Assembly: GCF_037392515.1 (NCBI RefSeq)
Contig: NC_090287.1
Location: 11,955,001-12,019,000 of the forward strand
DNA: 64,000 bases
Direction of reading: 5' to 3'
Source of the DNA: Haliotis asinina
Taxonomy: Eukaryota > Mollusca > Gastropoda > Lepetellida > Haliotidae
Shown here: one piece after another, positions 11,225-23,936 of the stretch
Layout of the letters: each line of letters starts with the position of its first letter
How positions within the stretch are numbered: position 1 is the first letter of the stretch
Program-made: the position numbers and the translations under genes
Notes under the pieces: model-generated
The model's database searches: none
What the model saw: only the letters and a program-made list of their open reading frames with translations
Told to the model about the DNA's origin: nothing

Positions 11225-13160
11225 GTAGCCAAAGTGTTTTGGCCAATATTATCAAGATGACAATCACACTGTAGGTTTTTGGGGGCATATTTATTATTTT
11301 ACCCCAGTACTTTAAACAGCGAGAGTAAGAAATTATGTACAAATGGTATCTCCCACATTCACCGTACTCCATACTATTAGGGGTAGACATACCAACATTT
11401 AAAAACCTTTTACATGCAAGAATGTGAAGTGTCAGATTTCGGATCCATAGAGGAGAACAGGCTGCACTTGGGAATCAAACAACTTGAAAAAATATATATA
11501 CTGGGACCAACAACCCCCAACTTCGGCGTAACAGAGAGCAATTATAGGAAAGCCTTTTCCCCTCTACTTGCCATATTAATGACAGATTTATTCAGGTTTA
11601 GTGTATGTGTAAATGATATCCCTAGATATCTATTTTCTTTGACAACGGACATAAGTTCACCATTAAAGCACCACTTTTCTGTTGCTGCCGTTGGGCCACT
11701 CTTACGAAAAACAACAATTTTGGTCTTTTCAAGATTAACGTCAATTCGCCAGTTATCTGAATCAGTGATAGTCTATTAATTTGCCTCTGAAGGCCAATAA
11801 CAGTGCTTGACATTAGGATCACATCGTCAGCAAAAAGTAAAATAAAGAGTTCAACAAGATCAGGAGATAATTGGATGCCATGTCTGCCGGGTGTCAAAAT
11901 ATAGTTCGTTAATAAAGAACAAAAAAAGTATGGGGCTTAGAACAAAGCCTTGTCGTACACCAACAGGGCAATCAAAATAGTCACTGAAAACATTATCGCA
12001 TCGAACCCAAGACTTTACATTTGAATACACTGACCTGATAATATCAAACATTTTGCCTTTAAGACCCCCATTTCTAAGGCATTTCCTCAGTTTATTTCTC
12101 TCTATAGAATCAAAAGCCTTTCTAAAATCAACAAAAGCTACATACAGTTTTCTCTTACTAAAAGTTAAACATCGCTCAACTACTGAGTTTAGAGTAAAAA
12201 TATGATCAAAGGTTGAGTATTCATTTCTAAACCCAGCTTGTGAATCTGGAATCAGGTCTCTCATATTTGACCACTGTTTTAGCTTATTATTGATAATAGA
12301 TACAAACCTTTTACCAAGAGAGATGCCCCGATTATTGTTAGGGTTATTTGTGTTTCTATTTTTAAATACTGGAACAATTATTGATTTAGCCCATTCAGAA
12401 GGGAAACATCTGGAGTCACATACCAAGTTAAAGCTTTTAACAAGGAACGTCATTATCTCAGGCAAGGCAGTTTTGATCATCTCTGGAATTAAACAATCCG
12501 CCCCAGCAGACTTTACAGCTTTAAGACGAGATACAGCGTTAACTATTTCTAATTCTGTAATAGGAGACTCAATAAGAGCCTGTGATAAGGGTAGGGAGCC
12601 TCTTTGGAGGGTGCGAATATTTTGCCAAAATAGCCTTGGACTGTGATTTTTTATTTTACAATACCTTCTACGATTCTGCATATAGCGATAGCGTCTAAAC
12701 TGCCTAATAACCTTCCTAGATTCCGATCTAGCTACAATACCCAGATGTTCATGGGCCGTAATCACACAGTCTACAACCAATGCTCTGTGTTTTACATAAG
12801 TATAGTCTTGTGTACCCAAACGACCGTTTAGCATGCAAAGATTACCATCAACTAAAATCAACTCTATGAATGGATTGCAGTGAGAGTTTTCTTTTAAGTC
12901 AATTACCTCTCTCTCGGGAACACATTCAACACCTTCGATGTAATCACTTCCCTCACCCAAACGGACATTGAAATCGCCACATAAACACAAGATACCTTCG
13001 ATCTAAGTGATATTTTTTCTAAAAGTCCACTGAAAAAGTGTTCAGCATCATGAGGTCGAATGTAACTCGACGGGGGTAAATAACATACACACAAGGACAG
13101 TTTCATCGTGAGTTGATGTAAGTTTAAACCAGATAATGTCCTAATCCTCACAATCTAAAA
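11225..13160 (-). mobile_element. Non-LTR retrotransposon (LINE) fragment with endonuclease and reverse transcriptase, block II
   Basis: A minus-strand ORF (12990-11860, 376 aa) has an APE-type endonuclease motif (CGDFNVRLGEGSD), a linker, and RT blocks including YVAFVDFRKAFDSI and GVRQGFVLSPILF. The catalytic FADDVILM follows in another frame at 11897-11622. More N-terminal endonuclease sequence (CVCYLPPSSY) lies at about 13100-12990. The start of the ORF is missing or unrecognisable and several frames are broken, so it is dead. The 3' terminus is missing here compared with block III. The clade cannot be assigned by eye. Confidence 0.88.
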
Positions 13161-14079
13161 GAGTTATGGTAAATTCTAAGATGCTTCGGTGAAAGTTCAA
13201 AGGCGCCGACAATACTTTATCAGACGATAATGTGCACTTTTTGCATTACGTCAAAATGTGTTGACGTCGCTGCGCCATTCCAGTCTGCCCCCTCGTAATC
13301 GAAATTTTTGCATTACGTCACAATGTAAGCGACGTCACGATGGATGTCAGTTGCCATCGCCTCCCACAGTAAACTGCTTCGTCGCATCCCGTTTCTTGGT
13401 TTGCAATTACATCAAACAGCTAACATCACCGGTGAAAACATTACGTTTATGTTTTCCGAAGGATAAAATGCCTCATAGATCGACTCAAAACTTTACAGAG
13501 ACACGGTAATGTTTGCAATGTCTACATTCCCACAATGCAATGGTGGATTGTTGCATGACTAGTCAGCTTCAGCTGAATGTACTGATCTAAACTTTCGTTG
13601 GTAGTAGAAATGAGACGGCCATTTTGCCTTGTATGGTTTAAGAGAATCACAGATGTAATTAAAATGATCTAGAGAAGATATTTAACCCGAACATAAACCT
13701 TCACCAAACTGTTCATCATTTGTTTTTCTAGTAACGTTTGTCTTAACGTAGGGGGCTGACACGTCAAAAGAACAGCGCGTCAATTAGCCCTGTGCGAGGA
13801 TTCTTAATTTAGGTCACAGAAACCGTCGTTTGTTTTCTGCCACAGATTAATCGAAATTAGGCTTAGAAATTATTAAATACGGCATCTTAGAAAAGAAATA
13901 GAGTTCGTTCTACCACCATGTATAGTGTAACAAAGCACACTTTCGCCGTGAACAATTATCGTTAAAATAAATACAAAATACATTTTTAAGTTAATTGTAA
14001 AATGTAAGAGGAATTCATGGATTGGGGTATGGAATCCGACTCTAATACAATGTTACACTTTAAGAGCGATTAAATAGCC
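13161..14079. other. LINE 5' side and intervening sequence with CRE/ATF-like direct repeats
   Basis: A 22-nt sequence containing TTTTTGCATTACGTCA occurs at about 13238-13259 and again at 13303-13325, with GACGTCGC and GACGTCAC nearby. A short ORF (13258-13509) overlaps this and is not supported as a gene. Positions 13161-13840 match 23060-23720 of block III; 13841-14079 are particular to this junction. It may be the 5' region of the LINE or host flank. Confidence 0.45.
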
Positions 14080-15552
14080 TGTGCAAGTTAACATCGGCTT
14101 TCATGTTTGCGTATTTTCCAAAACATCCCAAACAATTCACCTTTTGATATTTGCATTTGAATGTTTTTTGTGCAAAACGTCTGACTGTAGAAACCTACTT
14201 CTGTTAAGTGTTTCCTCTTGTAAATGATAGTGTAAAGTCTTTGTGTATTAGCACTGTCCAGATAGACTGCACATTCAGAAAATTAACTTCTGATAACGTG
14301 AAATGCAAGAACAAGAATTCGCATTCAGTTCATCATGTTTCACTTAAGAGACACAGTTGTATATCTAACTCAAGAAGCCCTGTTGTGACGATTGGTGTGT
14401 GTGTGCCTAATCATTTAAACAATCTTTGTAACCACGTAAAATGGATTGGCAACAAGCAACCTGCCTAGTAAGGTGCATAATTATAATGCTTTACAATTAA
14501 CAATGTGTATAGAATGCGCGTAATCCACCACAACAATGTAACCACAAGCCCGTTCCTCTGGATATAGTCTGTGATCAATAACCCCTTGAAAGTAAAGATT
14601 GTGACAATAAGAAACACAGCTGTAATGTGAATGCAATCACCGTGGTTCAACAATACCATAAATAAACATACTATTGTCACGGTGACGAGTGCTCTGATAA
14701 TAGATACGTCATTCTGATTGTCGTTCCTTTATTCGCCGTATTGCTGTTTATTCTTACGAAACCAGCTGTAATGACTGATTGCCGATATACTTGTTTTATC
14801 AGATCATGACAGCTATTGTTAGTTGTCCCGGTAGTTGTCAATAAAAATCTTGTCGTAAAGCTGTCACACTACTGATGATCCATGATATAAGTACTTTTTT
14901 TCCTTTATTCCAATGTAATATTGTTTCATATTTGTAATTTATTTGTTTGTGACAACATGTGACACGTAAATAAAACACATTTTTTTCTATTTTTTTTATA
15001 AAGTAGAACTATCTTAGTCTGGAGTTGAAATTTTCAATATATGTTCAACGACATGTCCAATCTATAAACGTGAATATGACAGTGGTTCTGTGGTGTTAGT
15101 TATTTGTATGAATCGATTTAAGGTAATGTCTCACATGTTGCTGCAGCGTAGGAAAACACTACTTTTGTTATAACATAATCAGTAAAGCAAATCCGTGAGG
15201 GATATTCCGTTTTTAGTTACGAGTTAGCATGGATATTACTGAGATGTAAACAAAAGAATACATGTTTACATATTCTATTATTCTTAAAACAGAGGCCGAA
15301 ATATATGAATATTATAGATACTCAATTGTTTCTGATTTCATTGTTTCCTTGAGTTGTCAGACATAAAACAAACAATCTACATTAGACATATGAAACGACG
15401 GTGATTCTTCAAACTGTGTCTCAAAGCATATTTTAAACACAATAGTGATACTGCATCAAAGCGTGAAAGTGTATCAAATGGGCAATATCGTGATATTCTC
15501 GTAATTAGTATTGTTGTGAAACCGATGGCGCAGGTAGATAAATATCAAAGCG

Positions 15553-15783
15553 CTACCGATTAATTATTGCCTATTTAGAACTGTTAAAACACTCTATCGG
15601 ACGTCCAGACAAGCGACGCCTCAGGGTTGAGTCATGGCAACGTGTCATTTGTTAATCACCTGCAGACAATAGATTTTAACAGCTTCATGTTTTCTTAACT
15701 TGTCACAGGAAATGTCTGATTAGCTCGGTGAGCTAAACGATCTGATTGGATGTGTAAACGAGCTTAAAACACATCATATAAAA
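15553..15783 (+). promoter_or_regulatory. A3 promoter
   Basis: TACCGATTAATTATTGCC starts at about 15554, TTGAGTCATGGCAAC lies at about 15627-15641, GATTGG at 15744-15749 and TATAAAA at 15777-15783. The arrangement and the 33-nt spacing match A1 and A2. Confidence 0.65.
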
Positions 15784-15825
15784 ACCTGTGATGTAACCTT
15801 GGATGACATAATTCCCTTCACAACC

Positions 15826-16599
15826 ATGTTGGACATACCTACCCATCTTCTTCAGCCTCTCAGTGTCGACACCAATATCACCTACGATCTGGATATGTCC
15901 AAGTTCCCAGGTTTGGACGACCCACAACAGATGTACCAACCAGCTCTTTTGACAGCCACTGACTGGAGCGACTACGTCTATCCTGACGCACAGAGCGTCC
16001 CAAATGACACAGATAATACCACAAGTTCATACGACCCAGACAATTTATTTGTGGATGACTTGTATTTCCTAATAGGTACGTATTCTATCAACATTTGTAT
16101 CTAACTTGTATCCTTTAATCTTTGAATCACAGTAACGGCATATGTTTCTTAATATGTACGTATCCTATTAACGTGTATGCCGTAACTCATTGATGACATT
16201 GTAACTTTAGCATTTACTGGTATTTAGAGGAGTTGTTCATGTTGTTGTTTTCTTTCCCCAGAAACAAGCCAGGAGTTCTTCACTGATGTCAACAGCAGCG
16301 ATATAATGGACGACCAGATTTTCCAGTTTCTAGTGGATGACGTCTTTGCAGACATCGACCCAGCCTCAGAGTGTCTTGATGACAAACTCACTTTGGACGA
16401 CAAAGTTACGACCCCAAAAGAACACTTATCTCCCTTTGTATCATGTATCAGAGGACAAAAACGCCGCCGAAATGATGACATCGAAAGCAGATCTGCAAGC
16501 AAGAAACCCAAACTAGCGGAGGGACCGACTCTTCAATTTCCAACCATGGTTTCTGTTTGTTCAAGGTCTAACGTGTGTGAACTCGTGAGGCATTCCTAG
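15826..16599 (+). CDS. A-type gene copy A3: small acidic protein with bipartite basic motif
   Basis: Exons 15826-16075 and 16262-16599 with a 186-nt phase-1 GT-AG intron give 195 aa. It is nearly the same as A2 (about four differences, including ALLTATD for ALLIATD). The signature, the acidic/hydrophobic FQFLVDDVFA segment, KRRR at 150-153, KKPK at 164-167 and the MVSVCS tail are all intact. It is an apparently functional family member; function unknown. Confidence 0.82.
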
Positions 16600-18570
16600 T
16601 TCAGAACTTCTGAAATATGTTTTGGCTCATTGACTCTGAGTTTTGAGCTCCACCAAATCAGTGCTTGAATCTTTTGGTGTCTTCGAAGTACAATTGCTTG
16701 TGTTAGTAATGGGTGTCAACGGCGGGTTTTATCACTTTCTGACTTCATGAACATACTGTCATAGTATGGACGTAATTGTACAACTGGAAAAAATTATGGA
16801 AAAGGTTTCCATTTACATATTTGAATGTCCCATTAGTGCCAATGTATCATTATTTCTATATGTGCTATGAGCAACATAATTTACACAAACACTCAGTGCA
16901 TGTAATACGTTTTCACCTGTTTACTGCCATTTACTGATGTTATTTACTGACGTTGCTTACATCTACTTGTTCAGTTACTTGATTAAACTGTTATAACTGA
17001 ATTACGAGTGTTTGTGTTATTGATGCTTGAAAAAAGTAGTCTCTGCTCCTTTTGTTATGAGCTAGATTTTTCAACATTATTGACTACAATCAAATGGATA
17101 TTGTCTACAATATGTTTACAATAGGACCATTATAGAGTTATACATTGTACAATATATTGTCTACAATATGTTTACAATAGGACCATTATAGAGTTATACA
17201 TTGTACGTCAACCTAAGCAGGTCAAGGACCAGTTCAATGCCGCTTACTAGTATTTCCCTGCTGAAACCGACAACACTTCAACACTTTCTCAACACAGTTC
17301 GTTGCAAATCTATATCGAAACTGTCACAACTGAGGTTTCTGTGAATTTATATGCTACGTCTCGTTTGACGTGCCTTTACTTATAAGTTGCGACCCTTAAA
17401 ATGAATATTTGGAAGAAAGAGTTTGCCAATCTCTTTCATTTTTAAAAAATATTCAAAGACACTTTCTGTCAAAACAATCATCACATTATGCATTATTCTA
17501 GAATGCTACTGTTACACTATGCACTAACCGCAGGGGATAGACGCATTACAGCATGAAACGCACTTGTCTGCTGTAGTAATCACAATGTTCCCACCAACCT
17601 TAGTGTAAACAGTTCATTGTTACTGTAGGTGTTGTGATAAAGGATTGGTTATTGCAATTTTCCTCTTTTGTCCTGCAATATTATTGCTGCTCCGTGGAAC
17701 CAGTTGCAGTGAATCATTGGCAGGACGTTAACTTCATCAAATAGCCCTGTGAAGCTTTTCTTTCCAGACGTGGGGTCATCTCGTCGTGGAGCTCATCCAG
17801 TATTTTTACGTGATGTGAAAAAATATACAGCAGTCATTGTCTTATATTGGGTCGTGACTTAACCACTCATTAACCACTAAGAAATACTGTCCCATTAAAT
17901 GTCTGGGCTACGTGTAGAGAGCGCAAAGGCATTGAGCTGATGATGAGCCATACCATCCTGAATGCATTGAAAGGAATAGAACAAAAGAGTCCGTCATTCG
18001 CACTTTGAAACATATGGGTTTTAACTTTTGACGTGAAGGTTGAAAGAGAGTCACCGAATTTGATTTCCAGAAATGTCCACAAGGTTGGTGCAACAGAGGC
18101 GAAAACTCATTTCCCATACGAAATTACAGGGAATTTGGGAACTTGTACTAGCTGTATTCTGTGATGAGGTCATTGAGATATTCTGGAGCTTGATTGTGGA
18201 GATATATGAACGTGAAATAATTTGGATTTAACCGTAATTTTACATTTGTGACTGACGAAAAGAATATTTGTCGCGTGTCACATTAGTTCCACAGGCAGAA
18301 GGAGGTCAACAAACAAAAAACTCCTGTCATTAACAACAGACAAGTCTTTATTTGTACAACACCAAATACATTTATATGTTAATATTGTGTTAGCATCTTA
18401 ATTGGTTTAATTGAATAATAATATGGAGTTGTATCCACAGAAACATTTATATATCCTGTGTCACCTTTACTGAACATAATCGACAATCAAAACATGAGTG
18501 TTACATGAAGGGCATCGTAATTAGTAAATGCTCCCTAACCAGTGACGCAGCCTGGTTAACATCAAAGCAC
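16600..18570. other. A3-B2 spacer, no gene seen
   Basis: This is homologous to 7435-9350 and 26446-28366. The minus-strand ORFs at 17870-18117 vary in reading between the copies and are not called. It contains the local duplication listed separately. Confidence 0.6.
17101..17212. repeat. 56-nt tandem duplication
   Basis: A segment beginning TTGTCTACAATATGTTTAC at 17101 is repeated with a 56-nt period at 17157. Blocks II and IV have a single copy, so it arose after the block duplications. Confidence 0.9.
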
Positions 18571-18769
18571 TACCGATTAATTATTGCCCATGAAGAATGT
18601 TAAAACCCGGCCCAAAGACGACCAGACAAGCAACACCTTTGAGTTGAGTCATATTTGTTAATCGCCTTCACCCAATAAAGCTTTCACGCCGTTTTAACAA
18701 CTTCATGTTTTCATACAGTATCATAGAAAATGTCTGATGTCGGTTAAAAGCTCTGACTAGGTGTATAAA
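18571..18769 (+). promoter_or_regulatory. B2 promoter region
   Basis: TACCGATTAATTATTGCC lies at 18571-18588 and TATAAA at 18764-18769, with TTGAGTCAT and a forward CCAAT between them as in B1. Confidence 0.5.
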
Positions 18770-18826
18770 CACACGTTGTGTAAATAATCGTGATGCAATG
18801 GCGTATTGTATAGTTCCGTCCCAAAG

Positions 18827-19760
18827 ATGCTTGACGTACCTCCCCAACCTCTCAGTGTCGACACCAACATCACCTACGACCTGTCCAAGTTCCCAGGTGT
18901 GGACGGCCCACAACAAATGTACCAACCTGCTCTGCTGATAGCTATTGACTACTTCTACCACACAAGACGCAGACAATACAACACGTTCAGACGACTCAGA
19001 AGAAGTCAATGTAGACAACTTCCTCATAGGTAATGTAAATCTGTTGACATTTGTATGTTATGAGTATCTATATTGTATCTTGTAATTCTTGAATCACTGT
19101 GACAAAACTAACGGCATATATTTCTTAATAGGTACGTATTCTATTAATATTATGAACATCTGCCTATCTTCAATCAGTAATAACATCGTAACAAAATTAC
19201 TTGCATTTATCTATAGCTCTGTTGCTCATGTTACAACTCGGATTGTCTATTTGTAGACGACTTGTTTTGTCTCAATTCGCGTACTATAACCCTGACGTCC
19301 ACTGATATCTTTCTGATTGACAATAAACTGTTGGGCGGTAGTGTAGTGCATGTAATGACATCGTTGCCAAATGAACAAAATATAGTTTTGAAAGTTCTGT
19401 TGTTCATGTGGCTGTTGTCCTTCCCCAGCATGAAGTCAGGAGTTTTTTTAACTGATGTCAGCAGCAGTAACATAAACGGCGACTATGTTTTCCAGGCCCG
19501 GTTTGATGACGTTGTTGAACACAATGATGTGGTTACAACAATATATTGATCCGGGCACACCAAACATCAAAACACATCCTCAGGCAGATGTTTTGGACAG
19601 CTTGTATGATGGAGTTTGCTTTCGCAGTGAAGAAACTCGAAAGCACATATGTGACGATGTTTTGTCCATAGAACAATTATCTCCCTTTGTATCATGTCTC
19701 GGAGGACAAAAGCGACGCCGAAACGATGAGATCGAAAACGAGGCTGTGAAGAAGAAATAG
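18827..19760 (+). pseudogene. B-type paralogue B2, frame-altered relative to A
   Basis: Exon 1 is 18827-19029 and exon 2 starts at 19429. It shares the frame changes of B1 and B3: an Arg-rich segment replaces the acidic one, the A-like frame is restored at the exon 2 start, and a stop follows at 19547-19549 (about 107 aa). It also lacks two residues (Asp-Met) in the signature, which reads TYDLSKFPG. The KRRR-coding frame stays open to TAG at 19758-19760. Probably a pseudogene. Confidence 0.6.
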
Positions 19761-19855
19761 AAAATGGCGAATAGATCGTCTCTTCATATTCCCAAACTGG
19801 TGGTTCCTGTGGTTCAAGATCTAAGGTTTTCTATCAAAACGTTTTCTTTCGGAAA

Positions 19856-20488
19856 CAAGACAAGACAATGGTTTATTGTATTTTAGGCACTGGCTCTTAT
19901 ACGAGAGAGTTGCATACAACATTGTGATACATGTTTTAGGGATATACATCAGGACATGGCTACTTGTAAGTGTTCGTTACGACGAATAAATGCATACTTA
20001 ACATAGAGAGCTAGGTTACGAAGGGTAAATTCGTTATTAGTTGTTAATATACTAGCAGTAAAGTCGCATCTTAGAGCGTTTACCTGGAGACCAACAATTC
20101 AACCACTGATGCTCAGATGAACAAGCATTGTCCCACAACATTTGTAGTTCTGGACACCAATAAGGTTTAGCATTATGTTTATTTTTTTTACCCCCTTGTG
20201 TAAAAGTTTAGCCAGAGCACACTTATCCATTTCTTTGTGCATGAACTTCATCATATGCCCCATTAATATCTTGTTGCGAATTCAACTGAGTTTCAATTTT
20301 GTTCTTGTAACTTTACTGGGAATATACTGCTTGTGTGTAGAAGCACCCTTATGATCACAATCAACTGCTCTACCCACGTCGAGCTTCACATATTTAGGAA
20401 TACACATCTCCCAAGACAAGATGGAGTGGTCCAGTATATTACAGCCATCTACAATGGATGACATAGTGAAAAGTCTGTAAAATAACTC
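19856..20488 (-). mobile_element. LINE 3' fragment (outer element), block III
   Basis: Same fragment as 10635-11224, but extending further. It reaches the 3' end of the second LINE, which appears to have inserted into it. Minus-strand coding traces remain at 20494-20282. Confidence 0.6.
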
Positions 20489-23060
20489 AATCAATCAGTT
20501 TATTGCATGAAGGCCAGTGGCCCATATACAACATATATATGTATAGTATGTACAACATATACAACATATGACACACGTTACAGTGAATCTACTCTTCAAT
20601 ATGAGAGCATGATGAATACATAGAGCTGTCTCATGTTGTAGTAGGGAAGCTTTACTTGAAAGTATTGAATAAAGTTTTGTAGCCTTCTTGTATGAACGTA
20701 GCCATGGCGGGAAATACATCTGCCTTAAATCAGTATATACAGGACATATAAATAAAAAGTGAAATTCATTCTCAACAGTGTTAGAGAATGGACAGAGCCT
20801 TTGTAATTTTATAATGGATGAACATCTTCCTTGATTGATACATAACTCATTTATACCATGTCTCAGGCGTATAAAAGCATTACGAAGGTTTGCAATACAT
20901 AGGTTGTATAGATACGACTCAGGGTCAAGTAGGGATTTAAACTCACGATAGCAGTCATATCTTGAACTTTCATATGAATGCCAGTTCTGTTTAAAGATAT
21001 CGATAGCCCTGGTAAGAAAATGTTTGATAAATGCATTAACATCGCCAAGGGTTTGGGATAACCAGACGAATCCAAAGCCGTGTCTAAACAAAAGACTGCG
21101 AATACAGGTAGCCAAAGTGTTTTGGCCAATCTTATCAAGATGACAATCACACTGTAGGTTTTTGGGGGCATATTTATTATTTTACCCCAGTACTTTAAAC
21201 AGCGAGAGTAAGAAATTATGTACAAATGGTATCTCCCACATTCACCGTACTCCATACTATTAGGGGTAGACATACCAACATTTAAAAACCTTTTACATGC
21301 AAGAAGATGAACCTTTTCGATGGAGTCTCAGATTTCGGATCCGTAGAGGAGAACAGGCTGCACTTGGGAATCAAACAACTTGAAAAAATATATATACTGG
21401 GACCAACAACCCCCAACTTCGGCGTAACAGAGAGCAATTATAGGAAAGCCTTTTCCCCTCTACTTGCCATATTAATGACAGATTTATTCAGGTTTAGTGT
21501 ATGTGTAAATGATATCCCTAGATATCTATTTTCTTTGACAACGGACATAAGTTCACCATTAAAGCACCACTTCTCTGTTGCTGCCGTTGGGCCACCCTTA
21601 CGAAAAACAACAATTTTGGTCTTTTCAAGATTAACGTCAATTCGCCAGTTATCTGAATCAGTGATAGTCTATTAATTTGCCTCTGAAGGCCAATAACAGT
21701 GCTTGACATTAGGATCACATCGTCAGCAAAAAGTAAAATAAAGAGTTCAACAAGATCAGGAGATAATTGGATGCCATGTCTGCCGGGTGTCAAAATATAG
21801 TTCGTTAATAAAGAACAAAAAAAGTATGGGGCTTAGAACAAAGCCTTGTCGTACACCAACAGGGCAATCAAAAGAGTGACTGAAAACATTATGGCATCAA
21901 ACCCAAGGCTTTACATTTGAATACATTGACCTGATAATATCAAACATTTTGCCTTTAAGATCCCCATTTCTAAGGCATTTCCTCAGTTTATGTCTCTCTA
22001 TAGAATCAAAAGCCTTTCTAAAATCAACAAAAGCTACATACAGTTTTCTTTTACTAAAAGTTAAACATCGCTCAACTACTGAGTTTAGAGTAAAAATATG
22101 ATCAAAGGTTGAGTATTCATTTCTAAACCCAGCTTGTGAATCTGGAATCAGGTCTCTCATATTTGACCACTGTTTTAGCTTATTATTGATAATAGATACA
22201 AAACTTTTACCAAGAGAGATGCCCCGATTATTGTTAGGGTTATTTGTGTTTCTATTTTTAAATACTGGAACAATTATTGATTTAGCCCATTCAGAAGGGA
22301 AACATCTGGAGTCACATACCAAGTTAAAGCTTTTAACAAGGAACGTCATTATCTCAGGCAAGGCAGTTTTGATCATCTCTGGAATTAAACAATCCGCCCC
22401 AGCAGACTTCACAGCTTTAAGACGAGATACAGCGTTAACTATTTCTAATTCTGTAATAGGAGACTCAATAAGAGCCTGTGATAAGGGTAGGGAGCCTCTT
22501 TGGAGGGTGCGAATATTTTGCCAAAATAGCCTTGGACTGTGATTTTTTATTTTACAATACCTTCTACGATTCTGCATATAGCGATAGCGTCTAAACTGCC
22601 TAATAACCTTCCTAGATTCCGATCTAGCTACAATACCCAGATGTTCATGGGCCGTAATCACACAGTCTACAACCAATGCTCCGTGTTTTACATAAGTATA
22701 GTCTTGTGTCCCCAAACGACCGTTTAGCATGCAAAGATTACCATCAACTAAAATCAACTCTATGAATGGATTGCAGTGAGAGTTTTCTTTTAAGTCAATT
22801 ACCTCTCTCTCGGGAACACATTCAACACCTTCGATGTAATCACTTCCCTCACCCAAACGGACATTGAAATCGCCACATAAACACAAGATACCTTCGATCT
22901 AAAAGATATTTCTTCTAAAAGTCTACTGAAAAAGTGTTCAGCATCATGAGGTCGAATGTAACTCGACGGGGGTAAATAACATACACACAAGGACAGTTTT
23001 AAAAGTTTCATCGTGAGTTGATGTAAGTTTAAACCAGATAATGTCCTAATCCTCACAATC
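20489..23060 (-). mobile_element. Non-LTR retrotransposon (LINE) with endonuclease, reverse transcriptase and 3' end, block III
   Basis: The pieces on the minus strand, in order, are: endonuclease C-part and RT (22886-21897; GDFNVRLGEGSD, YVAFVDFRKAFDSI), the FADD motif (21793-21518), and C-terminal parts (21273-20863 and 21115-20495). The last carries a Cys/His cluster (CPFSNTVENEFHFLFICP) as at the end of some LINE ORF2 proteins. The 3' terminus at about 20489 has ATTG-like short tandem units, typical of some LINE tails. It is 5' truncated and has several frame breaks, so it is inactive. Confidence 0.88.
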
Positions 23061-23720
23061 TAAAAGAGTTATGGTAAATTCTAAGATGCTTCGGTGAAAG
23101 TTCAAAGGCGCCGACAATACTTTATCAGACGATAATGTGCACTTTTTGCATTACGTCAAAATGTGTTGACGTCGCTGCGCCATTCCAGTCTGCCCCCTCG
23201 TAATCGAAATTTTTGCATTACGTCACAATGTAAGCGACGTCACGATGGATGTCAGTTGCCATCGCCTCCCACAGCCTCGGTTTGCAATTACATCAAACAG
23301 CTAACATCACCGGTGGAAACATTACGTTTATGTTTTCCGAAGGATAAAATGCCTCATAGATCGACTCAAAACTTTACAGAGACACGGTAATGTTTGCAAT
23401 GTCTACATTCCCACAATGCAATGGTGGATTGTTGCATGACTAGTCAGCTTCAGCTGAATGTACTGATCTAAACTTTCGTTGGTAGTAGAAATGAGACGGC
23501 CATTTTGCCTTGTATGGTTTAAGAGAATCACAGATGTAATTAAAATGATCTAGAGAAGATATTTAACCCGAACATAAACCTTCACCAAACTGTTCATCAT
23601 TTGTTTTTCTAGTAACGTTTGTCTTAACGTAGGGGGCTGACACGTCAAAAGATCAGCGCGTCAATTAGCTCTGTGCGAGGATTCTTAATTTAGGTCACAG
23701 AAACCGTCGTTTGTTTTCTG
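23061..23720. other. LINE 5' side or flank, matches 13161-13840
   Basis: This carries the same pair of CRE/ATF-like direct repeats (about 23142 and 23211). A segment of about 24 nt present in block II near 13378 is absent here. No gene is seen. Confidence 0.45.
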
Positions 23721-23936
23721 CCCTGGAGATTGTTTACACCTGAACATCGAAGTCGTGCCGATGATAACGAACATCATGAACGTGCGCCATGAAGAAGTTT
23801 ATGAGCCATAATTTTTCTTTCTATGAAGTGCAATTGACAAATTTAAACACATTGTACAAAAAAATGATGTTATATCTAGCGCACGTTCGTAATCATCGGC
23901 ACGACTTCGATGTTCAGATGTAAACAACCTCCAGGG
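23721..23936. mobile_element. MITE-like element with long terminal inverted repeats
   Basis: The left end starts CCCTGGAGATTGTTTACA and the reverse complement of the right end starts CCCTGGAGGTTGTTTACA. The arms match for about 60 nt with about three mismatches and one 9-nt gap, and enclose an AT-rich centre without coding capacity. The total is 216 nt. No clear target-site duplication is visible. It occurs once in the window, at a point where block III departs from block II. The superfamily cannot be assigned. Confidence 0.7.

Larger units (their letters stand above)
4749..14079 (+). repeat. Duplication block II (A2, B1, nested LINEs)
   Basis: This block corresponds to 14080-24344 (block III) and in part to 24345-29760 (block IV). 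A genes recur at intervals of 9165 and 9846 nt, and B genes at 9215 and 9801 nt. The left edge is placed where similarity to block III begins (4749 against 14080), inside a motif that is itself repeated at about 4733 and 4873. Positions 4749-6380 are 5' flank of A2 with no gene seen. Confidence 0.75.
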
